Shown here in pieces: positions 26,218-34,848 of a DNA stretch of 64,000 nt. The stretch covers positions 1-64,000 of the forward strand of contig JADGPJ010000001.1 of NCBI GenBank assembly GCA_017882505.1. Reading direction: 5' to 3'. Under the pieces are notes generated by a model that saw only the letters and a program-made list of their open reading frames with translations, was not told the DNA's origin and made no database searches. The DNA comes from Solirubrobacterales bacterium (GTDB lineage Bacteria > Actinomycetota > Thermoleophilia > Solirubrobacterales > 70-9). Position 1 is the first letter of the stretch, and every line of letters begins with the position of its first letter. Made by a program: the position numbers and the translations under genes.

Positions 26218-27057
26218 GTGAATACGACCACCGACGATCGATCGGGGCTTGAAATGTCCCTCCCTGCCCGAGCCGAGAATGTTGCGGTCGTGCGCCACGC
26301 CCTCGCCGGCTTGGCCGATCGGATCGGGATGGACGAGCCGGGAATCGCCGACTTGAAGACGGTCGTCACCGAGGCCTGCATGAACGTCATCGTTCATGCC
26401 TACCCCGATGACGAGCCGGGCCTGCTCGAGGTCGAGGCTCTCCCGGAAGCGGCGAGCCTCACCGTCGTCGTCCGCGACTACGGGATGGGGATCCGTCCCC
26501 GGCCCGACGTCGACCGGCCCAGCCTGCGGATCGGCCTGACCCTGATCGCCGCCCTCTCCACCAGCTTCGAGATCAAGGGTGGCGTCGGCCGAGGCACCGA
26601 GATAACGATGCAGCTGCCGCTCGAAGCGCGCGACGAAGGTGGGGAGCGCGAGCACGCCGCCGCGGCCGCACCGGTCCGGGTCGACGCCACGGAGATCCGA
26701 GTCGGATCGGCGGAACTGGTCGCGCCCGTTCTCAGCCGCGCCCTCGCCGCCCTCGCCGCCCGCCACGAGATCAGCGTCGACCGCATCTCGGACGCGATGC
26801 TGCTCAGCGACGCGATCTCCGCCGGCGCGCCCAAGGTCTTCAAGGACGGCCGCGTCCGCCTCAGCATCGCCGACCGCTCCGAGGGCGTCGAGTTGCGGAT
26901 CGGCCCGATGGAGAGCGGCGGCGCCGAGCGCCTGCGCGGCAGCTTCGAACTGCCGGAGGTCGGGGGCTCGATCGAGGCGCTGGCCGACGAGCTGCGCGTC
27001 GAGCAGGGCGACGGCGGCGACTTCCTCGTCGTCGGCATCGCCTCACCGGCGGCTTAG
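26218..27057 (+). CDS. RsbW-like anti-sigma serine kinase with second degenerate ATPase-like half
   Basis: GIADLKTVVTEACMNVIVHAY (N box), VVVRDYGMGIRP (G1), GRGTEITMQLPL; the C-terminal half lacks these boxes but keeps similar layout. Confidence 0.85.
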   Translation: MNTTTDDRSGLEMSLPARAENVAVVRHALAGLADRIGMDEPGIADLKTVVTEACMNVIVHAYPDDEPGLLEVEALPEAASLTVVVRDYGMGIRPRPDVDRPSLRIGLTLIAALSTSFEIKGGVGRGTEITMQLPLEARDEGGEREHAAAAAPVRVDATEIRVGSAELVAPVLSRALAALAARHEISVDRISDAMLLSDAISAGAPKVFKDGRVRLSIADRSEGVELRIGPMESGGAERLRGSFELPEVGGSIEALADELRVEQGDGGDFLVVGIASPAA

Positions 27058-27872
27058 GCGCCCTCCCCTTCGCGGCCCTGTTCGGCCACCTCCTCGCGGA
27101 TCCGCTCCAGGGTCCGGCGCAGGATCCGCGAGACGTGCATCTGCGAGTGGCCGATCCGCTCGGCGATCTGGGACTGGGTCATATCCTCGGCGAAGCGCAG
27201 CTGCAGGATCAGCCGCTCGCGGTCGTCGAGGTGGGGCAGCACCCCTTCCAGCGCGAGTTTGTCGTCGACCAGCTCGAAGCCCTCGTCCTCGTTGCCGACC
27301 CACTCGGAGGCGGGCGATTCGTCCTCTTCGCCGCCGACCGGCCGGTCGAGTGAGAGCGGGCGCCGGTTGTGATTGGCCTCCAGCACATCGAGCACGTCGG
27401 TCGGGTCGATCTCCAGCTTGGCGGCGATCTCGCCGACCGAGGGCGAGCGTTGCAGCTCGACGGTCAGCGCCGCGGTCGCCTTGTCGACGGCGGCCATGCG
27501 GTCGTGGAGGCCGCGGGGCACCCGAACGGTCCAGACGCGGTCGCGGAAGTGGCGCTTCAATTCGCCGAGGATGGTCGGCGAGGCGAAGGCGGCGAACGGC
27601 GTGCCGCGCGCGGGGTCGAAGCGGTCGATCGCGTTGACGAGGCCGAGGTTCGCCACCTGGAGCAGGTCGTCGAAGGACTCGCTGGCGCCGCGGTAGCGCA
27701 GCGCCAGGTTCTTGGCGAAGGGCAGGTAGCGATGCACCAGCTCCTCGCGGGCCGCCGAATCGCCCTGCTCGCGCAGGCGTTTCCACAGCTCTCGCTCGTT
27801 GGCCAACCCTTCGCCGGGGCCGGAATTCACGTCCTGCTGGATTGGTCGGGTCTCGTCCCTTTTCGCTGCCAT
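27054..27872 (-). CDS. Alternative sigma factor of SigB/SigF type
   Basis: LPFAKNLALRYRGASESFDDLLQVANLGLVNAIDRFDPARGTPFAAFASPTILGELKRHFRD; region 4 DRERLILQLRFAEDMTQSQIAERIGHSQMHVSRILRRTL. Confidence 0.94.
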   Translation of the reverse strand: MAAKRDETRPIQQDVNSGPGEGLANERELWKRLREQGDSAAREELVHRYLPFAKNLALRYRGASESFDDLLQVANLGLVNAIDRFDPARGTPFAAFASPTILGELKRHFRDRVWTVRVPRGLHDRMAAVDKATAALTVELQRSPSVGEIAAKLEIDPTDVLDVLEANHNRRPLSLDRPVGGEEDESPASEWVGNEDEGFELVDDKLALEGVLPHLDDRERLILQLRFAEDMTQSQIAERIGHSQMHVSRILRRTLERIREEVAEQGREGEGA

Positions 27873-28089
27873 CGATGCCTCGCGCCGGATAGTTACACCG
27901 GCGCCGCCCTGAGGGCGATGAACCGAAGCCGTGCAGCGCCCGGCGACCGTTTGGCCACCGTTCTCAAAAGATAGCGGGGGGCGGCCGTTCGCCTTCGGAT
28001 CCCCTTGCCGGCGCTACTGCCCGCGTGGCAGCCGCTTCGCCTGCCCTTCGCGAGTGTTTCCAGCCAGGCGGCCGGGGTAGCCTGATTCC

Positions 28090-28962
28090 ATGGAAGGAGG
28101 GGGGCCTCGGCGTCGCCTCGTCGCCCGGCTGGCCCCGGCGGCGGCCTTGGCGATGCTCGCCCTTGCGCTGGCGCCGGCGAGCGGCAGCGCCATCGGCGGC
28201 GTGCCCGGAACGCGCCACTGGCGCCCGCCGCCCCGCACCGCGGCGTGGCAATGGCAGCTACAGGGCAAGATCGACCCCGACGTCAAGGCTTGGGCCTACG
28301 ACATCGACGGCTTCGAAGCGACCAAGGGCGATGTGCGGGCGCTGCACCGCCACCGCCGCAGGGCCATCTGCTACCTCGACGTCGGCAGCTGGGAGAACTT
28401 CCGGCCCGACGCCGGTCGCTTCCCGAAATCCGTGATCGGCCGCCGCTACGCCGGCTTCCCGAACGAGCGCTGGCTCGACGTCAGTCGCTTCCAGCTCTTC
28501 GCGGCGCCGCTGCGAGCGCGGATCGCGATGTGCGCGCGCAAGCGCTTCGACGCCGTCGAGCCCGACAACGTCGCCGGCTGGGAACCCGAAAACAAGACCG
28601 GCTTCGACATCACCCCGGCCGACCAACTCCGCTTCAACCGCTGGATCGCCCGCGAAGTCCACGCGCGGGGGATGGCGGTGGCGCTGAAGAACGACGGCCG
28701 CCAGGTCAAGCAGCTCCTCCCGGACTTCGACTTCGCGATCGTCGAGGAGTGCTTCCAGTACGAAGAATGCGGCTACTACGAGCCCTTCGTGCGAACCGGC
28801 AAGGCCGTCTTCGAGGCCGAGTACGAACTCGAACCCGCCGAATTCTGCGCCGCCGCCGAAGCACTCGGTTTCAGCGCGATCCGCAAGTCCTACGACCTCT
28901 TCGCTCGGCCCTGGGAACCCTGCGATCCGCTCGCTTCGAGCCCGCGGATCAGCATCGGGTAG
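28090..28962 (+). CDS. Secreted GH114-type endo-alpha-1,4-polygalactosaminidase family protein
   Basis: Signal peptide; AWQWQLQGKIDP, AICYLDVGSWENFRPD, FDAVEPDNVAGWEPENKTGF, ALKNDGRQV, FAIVEECFQYEEC. Confidence 0.88.
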   Translation: MEGGGPRRRLVARLAPAAALAMLALALAPASGSAIGGVPGTRHWRPPPRTAAWQWQLQGKIDPDVKAWAYDIDGFEATKGDVRALHRHRRRAICYLDVGSWENFRPDAGRFPKSVIGRRYAGFPNERWLDVSRFQLFAAPLRARIAMCARKRFDAVEPDNVAGWEPENKTGFDITPADQLRFNRWIAREVHARGMAVALKNDGRQVKQLLPDFDFAIVEECFQYEECGYYEPFVRTGKAVFEAEYELEPAEFCAAAEALGFSAIRKSYDLFARPWEPCDPLASSPRISIG

Positions 28963-28996
28963 AGCGGTGCCCGCAACCGTGCCGAAGGAGGCCTAG

Positions 28997-29635
28997 ATGG
29001 GATTCGACCAGTACCGCGAGCCGCCCGACGAGCTGTCGGCCGAGACCCGCACCTTCGCCCGGCTCCCGCCTCGCTGACCGAGGAGGCGGAGGCGATCGGC
29101 TGGTACGGGCAGCGCATCGCCGTCGAGCAGGACGCCGAGGCGCTGGCGATTATGCGCGACGCCCAGGCGGAGGAGTTCAAGCACTTCGCGATGGACCTCG
29201 GCCGCGCCGAGCTGGCCGACAACGACCGCGGGGCGGTCGATGCCGATCTCGAGCCGCTGGGGAAAGGCGCCGAGGACTACCCGCGCTCGGTCGCCCGCGC
29301 GGTCGAGTCGATCCGCCTGGGCGGGGTGGAGGGGCCCTACGGGCTGGCGCTCGGCCCCGACGAGTACACGCAGGTGATCGAGACGGCCGAGCACGGCGGC
29401 TACCCGCTCTTCGATCACCTGGCGAAGATCCTCGCTGGTCCGATCGTCTGGGCGCCGGGCGTCAGGGGCGCCCTCGTGATCAGCCTCCGCGGCGGTGACT
29501 TCCGCTTCGAGTCGGGCCAGGGTCTGGCGATCGGCTACAGCCACCACGACGCCGAGCCGGTCCACCTCTATCTGGAGGAGAGCCTCTCTTTTTGTGGTCG
29601 CGACGCCGGAGGCGGCGGCGCCGCTCAGCCCCTGA
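28997..29635 (+). pseudogene. Collapsed EncFtn (encapsulated ferritin)-encapsulin fusion pseudogene
   Basis: Frame A MGFDQYREPPDELSAETRTFARL; frame B ASLTEEAEAIGWYGQRIAVEQDAEALAIMRDAQAEEFKHFAMDL, then encapsulin-like RAELADNDRGAVDADLEPL and YPRSVARAVESIRLGGVEGPYGLALGPDEYTQVIETAEHGGYP...GALVISLRGGDFRFESGQGLAIGY...LYLEESL; frame C FVVATPEAAAPLSP*. Confidence 0.85.
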
Positions 29636-29663
29636 GCGGCGCCCACCTGGAGCTCCCGGAGTT

Positions 29664-30296
29664 CTACTCGGACGCGGCTGACTCGACCTCGACCTCGGGG
29701 TCGACCTCGACCTCGGTCTCGGGGTCGGGCGACATGAAGTGCAGCATCTCGACTTTGGAGAGTATGCCCGGCTCGTCGCCGTTGGCGATCCGTTCGGAGG
29801 CTTCCGCCTGGATCTTCAGGAGCCGGTCGAGCGTCTCGCTGAGGAGGCCCGCCACGTCGGTCCAGCCCTTCTGGTCGACGACCATCGGCACGCGACTGAG
29901 GTGGCGATCCCCGATCTCGTCGAAGGTGCCGCTGCGGACCGCCTCCTCGATGTCATCGAAGACGGCTTTCAACATCGCGCCGGAGAGGCCTGGGCGCAGG
30001 ACGGTGGGCATCCGCGACCATTCGGCATCACTGAGGAACTGGCGTCGAGTGGCGCGATAGAAATGCTCGGTGGCGCCGCGGCGCTGCTTCGTGTCGACCA
30101 GCTCGATGCAGTCGTATTTCTCGAGCACCCGCACGTGGTAGGCGACCAGATTCAGACTTTGGTCCAGCTCCTGGGCGAGCAGGTTGGGGCTGGCCACCCT
30201 CTCGTTGAGAATGATCAGGATCCGTACACGCAGCGGATGAGCGAACGCTTTGGCGACAATTTGTTCGACGCCGTCCCTTTTTCTCGTCTTCGGCAA
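29664..30296 (-). CDS. ArsR-type HTH regulator with C-terminal extension
   Basis: AFAHPLRVRILIILNERVASPNLLAQELDQSLNLVAYHVRVLEKYDCIELV; probable TTG start. Confidence 0.85.
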   Translation of the reverse strand: MPKTRKRDGVEQIVAKAFAHPLRVRILIILNERVASPNLLAQELDQSLNLVAYHVRVLEKYDCIELVDTKQRRGATEHFYRATRRQFLSDAEWSRMPTVLRPGLSGAMLKAVFDDIEEAVRSGTFDEIGDRHLSRVPMVVDQKGWTDVAGLLSETLDRLLKIQAEASERIANGDEPGILSKVEMLHFMSPDPETEVEVDPEVEVESAASE

Positions 30297-30615
30297 GGGG
30301 CTTTCCTTCGTTCGTTTTGCAGGGTGGCGGCCGATCGAGGCACTTTAACGCTCCGAAGTCAGGAATTTCACAACGGTCTTGTTTTTTCCGTTTATTGGCA
30401 CTTTATTTCCTGCACCCCTTGATTGCTGGAAGGAATTAAAGTATTCATATCGAGTCGCACCGAAAGGGAACGGTGGGCCTGGGAATGCGAGGGGAGCGAG
30501 GGGAGGTGGGCTGGATGAAGATGGGACCGATGCAGGAGCGGGTTACTCCGACGGCTATCAGCAAGGGCTCTTAGTTCCGCACTGGGACGACGGTCGCGCC
30601 TGACAGGCTTAGCCG

Positions 30616-31215
30616 GTGGCCACTTGGAAGCTGCCCTTCGTCGTCGTCGCGATCGTCGTCCCGATCGCCGCCGCCTTCTACGCCGGCGGCCCCGGGACCG
30701 GCGTCGCGGTCGCCGCCCTAGTGGCGGTCGGCATCGTCTACGTCGCCGTTCGCGAGCGTCCGCGGGGCGCGATCGGGGATTCGCCGTCGACCGCCGACCG
30801 CCGCCGGCTGCTGGTCGTCGTCAGTCGTCCGGCCGAGGATCCGCTGGTGATCGCGCAGGTCGCGGAAGCGGCGGCTGCGGGCGAGGGCAGCGGGGCCGGG
30901 GCCGAGGTCCTCGTTCTCGCCCCGGCTCGAATCGGGTTTCTCGACCGCTGGGCCTCCGATCTCGAAGCGGCGCGGCGAGAGGCTCAGCAGAACCTGGTCA
31001 TCACCGTCGCCTCCCTGGCCAAGGCGGGCGTCGCCGCCGAAGCACGGGTCGGCGACGAGGACCTGGTGCAGGCGGTCGAGGACACGATGCAGAGCTTCGC
31101 GGCTACGGACGTGATCCTGGTCACCGCCAGCGCCGAGCGCGACCCGGCGGCCGCGACCGCGGCGAAGGAGCTGGAGTCGAGGCTGCGGGCCCGGTTCCGC
31201 CGGCTTGTGGTGTGA
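30616..31215 (+). CDS. Membrane-anchored hypothetical protein with USP-like C-terminal domain
   Basis: Two N-terminal TM segments; RRRLLVVVSRPAEDPLVIAQVAEAA...DVILVTASAERDPAAATAAKELESRLRARF. Confidence 0.65.
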   Translation: MATWKLPFVVVAIVVPIAAAFYAGGPGTGVAVAALVAVGIVYVAVRERPRGAIGDSPSTADRRRLLVVVSRPAEDPLVIAQVAEAAAAGEGSGAGAEVLVLAPARIGFLDRWASDLEAARREAQQNLVITVASLAKAGVAAEARVGDEDLVQAVEDTMQSFAATDVILVTASAERDPAAATAAKELESRLRARFRRLVV

Positions 31216-31235
31216 CCGGCGACGTTGCCGGTCAC
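31212..31235. terminator. Hairpin GTGACCGGC-GACGTT-GCCGGTCAC between convergent genes
   Basis: 9-bp perfect stem overlapping the stop codon of the + gene. Confidence 0.55.
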
Positions 31236-31246
31236 GCCACCCGTCG

Positions 31247-31519
31247 TCAGCGATCCAGGAGCTCGCTGAAACGCAGCGCCGCCCGGGTTGGGATCACGAA
31301 GTCGGCGCTGCGGTGGAGCAGGCCGGCGCCACCGAGGTCGCGGATCGCCCGTTCGATCGAGTCGCGCTCGCCGAAGTCCGCCTGCTCGCCGCCGATCTCG
31401 CGGACCAGCTCGGCGACGGTGACCTGGGTCGGGTGGAGGCCGAGCACCTGCCGCAGGACCGCTGACTCTGTGGCGAGGTCGCTCGCCTTAGTCGTCCAGC
31501 TGTCATCGGTCCCGTCCAT
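31247..31519 (-). CDS. Small winged-helix-like hypothetical protein
   Basis: LRQVLGLHPTQVTVAELVREIGGEQADFGERDSIERAIRDLGGAGLLHRSADFVIPTRAALRFSELL. Confidence 0.65.
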   Translation of the reverse strand: MDGTDDSWTTKASDLATESAVLRQVLGLHPTQVTVAELVREIGGEQADFGERDSIERAIRDLGGAGLLHRSADFVIPTRAALRFSELLDR

Positions 31520-31544
31520 GCCGCTCCCTGGGCCGCTAAGTCGG

Positions 31545-31871
31545 TCAGGCGTCCGGACTCTCCCCTGCGGACTCGACCCCTGGGTCGTCCAGGGCGAGAA
31601 TCTGAAGCGCCCAAGGCGCCTCGATCGCGATGCAGTAGAAGTGCTGCATCGAGCCCCGCACCGGCGTCGTCTTGACCAGGGTCACCGCGGCGCAATCCGC
31701 GAGTACGCGGACGTGATAGCTGACGTTGCTCAGGGGCCTGTCCAGCGCGACCGAAAGCTCGCGCGGGCTGATCGCCTCCTCGCCGGCCATCTCGCGGAGG
31801 ATCTGTCGGCGCAGCGGATGTCGTAGCGCCGCCAGCAGGTCGTTGTCGTCCGATCGGTTGAGACTCGTCAT
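31545..31871 (-). CDS. ArsR-type HTH regulator
   Basis: LLAALRHPLRRQILREMAGEEAISPRELSVALDRPLSNVSYHVRVLADCAAVTLV; ATG at 31871, TATATT 10 nt upstream. Confidence 0.85.
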   Translation of the reverse strand: MTSLNRSDDNDLLAALRHPLRRQILREMAGEEAISPRELSVALDRPLSNVSYHVRVLADCAAVTLVKTTPVRGSMQHFYCIAIEAPWALQILALDDPGVESAGESPDA

Positions 31872-31955
31872 CTCGGTCGGCAATATAGAGCAAACGAAAC
31901 GTTTTGTCTGTAAGGCTTCTGTCTGAGCCGAACGTTGCCGCGGGCGTACCGGTTC

Positions 31956-33848
31956 TCAGCCGCCGCCGCGCACCCCGCCCATTTCGCTGAAAACCGCGGT
32001 GACCCCACCGTCCTCGCGTTCCTCGTCGGCGATCACGTGGGAGACGGCGTTGATCAGGGCCAGATGGGTGAAGGCCTGGGGGAAGTTGCCGAGGTGGCGA
32101 CCGGAGTCCGCCTCCAGCTCCTCGGCGAAGAGGTCGAGCCAGCCCGCCGCCTCCAGCAGCCGCTCGCACAGTTCCCGCGCCCGCTCGCACTCTCCGATCT
32201 CGGAAAGGGCCGAGACCAGCCAGAACGAGCAGATCAGGAAGGTGCCCTCCTTGCCGTGGAGCCCGTCGTCGGTCTCCTTGACCCTGTAGCGGAGGACGAG
32301 GCCGTGTTCGGTCAGATCGTCGGCGATCGCGTCGACGGTCGCCCGCAAACGCGGATCGTCGGGGGGAAGGAAGCGGAGCAGCGGGATCAGCAGCAGCGAG
32401 GCGTCGAGGGCATCGGTCTCGTAGTGCTGGCGGAAGATGCCGTCGCGGACGCCGCGCTCGAGGATCTCGGCGTGGAATTCGTCGGCCTTGGCCTGCCACT
32501 CGTCGGCGATCTCGTCGAAGCCGAGGCCGCGGGCCATGCGGACGCCGCGGTCGACGGCGACCCAGATCATCAGCTTCGAGGAGACGTAGTGCTGGGGCTC
32601 GCCGCGGGACTCCCAGATCCCCTGGTCGGGGCTGGGCCAGGCGTCGATCGCGGCCTCGACCTGGTAGCGGATCAGCTGGCGGTCGGCGGGCTCCCCTTTG
32701 CCTTTGAGTGCTTTTTCGTGCAGGTAGACCGAGTCGAGGAGCGAGCCCCAGACGTCGTTCTGGCGCTGGTCGTAGGCGCCGTTGCCGATCCGCACCGGCT
32801 TCGCCCCGCCGTAGCCGTCGAGGTGGTCCAGGGTCTGCTCGGTCAGCTTCTTCTCGCCGCCGATCCCGTACATGATCTGGAGGTCGGGGTGGTCCTTGCA
32901 GACCTGGACGATGAAGCGCATGTAGTCCCGCGCCTCTTCGTCGAAGCCGAGCGTGTGCAGGGCCCAGAGGCTGAAGGTCGAGTCGCGGATCCAGCTGAAG
33001 CGGTAGTCCCAGTTGCGTTCGCCCCCGGGGGTCTCCGGCAGCGAGGTGGTCGGGGCGGCGACGATCGCTCCGGTCGGCGTATAGGTGAGCCCCTTGAGGA
33101 CCAGCGCCGAGCGCTGCAGGTGAATCCGCCAGGGGTGGTCGGGGAAGCTGCCGTGGCGCAGCCAGGCGCGCCAGAACTCTTCGGTCGAGTCGAGCCGCTC
33201 CAGCGCCTCGGGGGAACTGCGGGGCCCGCCGAGGCCGCCCTCGCCCCAGGTGACCGCACAGAAGCCGCTCTCGTTTTCGCGCAGCTTCAGGGTACCGCTG
33301 GCGGCGCCGCCGTCGAGCGTCAGCTCCATGTCGCTGGTCAGCCGCAGTTCGGTCCCGTCGGCGGTGGCGACGGCCTCGCCGAGCTCGCCGCCCGACCAGG
33401 TGGCGCCTTCGAGCCCGTAGCCGAAGCGCGGCAGGCACTCCATCTCCATCTCGACCTCGCCGTCGATGCAGGTCATCGTTCGCAGCAGCGAGCGGTCGGA
33501 CTCGTGGTCGGTCTCGGGCCGGGCGCCCTTGCCGTCGGCGGTCACCCACTCGGCGATCGTCAGGGCATCGTGGACGACGACCCAGCCGGTGTCGGTGACC
33601 CAGGTGGTCTCGATCACCAGCGTCCCCGGCTCGTAGCGGCGGCTGATCGGGACGATCACCCCTCGCGGCCGCAGGGTGAGGTGGCCGGCGCCGCGGTCGA
33701 GCAGCGCCGCGAAGGCGCTGGGCGAGTCGAAGCGAGGCATGCAGAGCCACTCGACCGAACCAGCGAAGGAGACGAGGGCGGCGGTGTGGCAGTCGGAGAG
33801 GAAGCCGTAGCTGCCGATTGGGGGAAAGCGGTCGTCGATCTCGCTCAC
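31956..33848 (-). CDS. GH15 family glycosidase (glucoamylase/trehalase type)
   Basis: PPIGSYGFLSDCHTAALVSFAGSVEWLCMPRFDSPSAFAALLD; NWDYRFSWIRDSTFSLWALHTLGF; EGTFLICSFWLVSAL. Confidence 0.93.
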   Translation of the reverse strand: MSEIDDRFPPIGSYGFLSDCHTAALVSFAGSVEWLCMPRFDSPSAFAALLDRGAGHLTLRPRGVIVPISRRYEPGTLVIETTWVTDTGWVVVHDALTIAEWVTADGKGARPETDHESDRSLLRTMTCIDGEVEMEMECLPRFGYGLEGATWSGGELGEAVATADGTELRLTSDMELTLDGGAASGTLKLRENESGFCAVTWGEGGLGGPRSSPEALERLDSTEEFWRAWLRHGSFPDHPWRIHLQRSALVLKGLTYTPTGAIVAAPTTSLPETPGGERNWDYRFSWIRDSTFSLWALHTLGFDEEARDYMRFIVQVCKDHPDLQIMYGIGGEKKLTEQTLDHLDGYGGAKPVRIGNGAYDQRQNDVWGSLLDSVYLHEKALKGKGEPADRQLIRYQVEAAIDAWPSPDQGIWESRGEPQHYVSSKLMIWVAVDRGVRMARGLGFDEIADEWQAKADEFHAEILERGVRDGIFRQHYETDALDASLLLIPLLRFLPPDDPRLRATVDAIADDLTEHGLVLRYRVKETDDGLHGKEGTFLICSFWLVSALSEIGECERARELCERLLEAAGWLDLFAEELEADSGRHLGNFPQAFTHLALINAVSHVIADEEREDGGVTAVFSEMGGVRGGG

Positions 33849-33915
33849 GGCGAACGCCAAGCTACCAGCGGGGCGGGCGGGGAGCGTGCGCGGGGCCGGC
33901 GCTACGCTGAATCCC

Positions 33916-34848
33916 GTGACCCTGCCGATCGCCCACGAGACGGGCATCTTCGGCCCGCTCGAGCTGCTGCCGATGCTGATCGTGGCGGGCCTCTACACGA
34001 GGCGCTCGATGACCCTGTCGGCGAAGGGGCGGCCGGTGCCGCTCTGGCGCCAGGTCTGCTTCGCCTCGGGCCTGCTGGTGATCGCGGTCGCCCTGGTCAC
34101 GCCGATCAGCGACGTCGCCGACGAACTGGTGATCGCGCACATGGTCGAGCACCTGCTGCTCGGCGACGTCGCCACCCTGCTCCTCGTCCTGGGCCTGACC
34201 GGGCCGCTGCTGCAGCCGGTTCTGGCGATCAAGTTCTTCGACCGGCTGCGGATCCTCGCCCACCCCGCGGTGGCGCTGCCGCTGTGGGCGATCAACCTCT
34301 ACTTCTGGCACACGCCGCCGCTCTACGACGCCGCCTACGGCACCGCGCCTGTGCACGCGCTCGAGCACTCGACCTTCATCTTCTTCGGCTGCCTGATGTG
34401 GATGCCGCTGTTCGGCCCGCTGCCGGTGCCGCAGTGGTTCACCGCCGCCTGGAAGGTCGGCTACGTGATCGCCGTCCGCTTCGTCGGCGTCATCCTCGGC
34501 AACGTCCTGATGTGGTCAGGAGCCGTGCTCTACCCGATCTACGGGCCGGGGGAGAGCAGCTGGGGCATCTCGCCGATCGCCGATCAGAGCACCGCCGGGG
34601 TGATCATGATGCTGGAGGGGACCTTCCTCGGCCTGGGCCTGCTCGGCTGGCTCTTCTTCGCGGCGGCGAAGGAGGGGATCGAGAAGCAGCGCCTGCTCGA
34701 CCTGGCCCAGGACCTCGGCGTCGAGCTCGACGCCGAGCGGGCGCAACGAGCGGTCGCGGCCGGCCACGGCGCTCACCTCGAGGCGCAGATCCTCGGCGCC
34801 GCCTCGGAGGCCGCGCCGAGCGGGGATCCGGGTGTCGCTGCTAGATAG
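33916..34848 (+). CDS. CtaG-type cytochrome c oxidase assembly membrane protein
   Basis: HMVEHLLLGDVATLLLVLGL, YFWHTPPLYDAAYGTAPVHALEHSTFIFFGCLMW. Confidence 0.87.
   Translation: MTLPIAHETGIFGPLELLPMLIVAGLYTRRSMTLSAKGRPVPLWRQVCFASGLLVIAVALVTPISDVADELVIAHMVEHLLLGDVATLLLVLGLTGPLLQPVLAIKFFDRLRILAHPAVALPLWAINLYFWHTPPLYDAAYGTAPVHALEHSTFIFFGCLMWMPLFGPLPVPQWFTAAWKVGYVIAVRFVGVILGNVLMWSGAVLYPIYGPGESSWGISPIADQSTAGVIMMLEGTFLGLGLLGWLFFAAAKEGIEKQRLLDLAQDLGVELDAERAQRAVAAGHGAHLEAQILGAASEAAPSGDPGVAAR

Noticed and set aside
29656-29735. Ser/Thr-rich repeat STSTSGSTSTSVSGSG in the plus frame
   Set aside because: Read-through of the encapsulin pseudogene frame into the antisense of the ArsR-like gene's acidic tail (PETEVEVDPEVEVESA); not a separate feature.
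30379-30603. 74-aa ORF MFFPFIGTLFPAPLDCWKELKYSYRVAPKG
   Set aside because: Lies across the AT-rich island with no SD or conserved motif visible; more likely non-coding.
31935-34844. 969-aa plus-strand ORF opposite the GH15 gene
   Set aside because: Antisense shadow ORF; GH15 motifs are on the minus strand.
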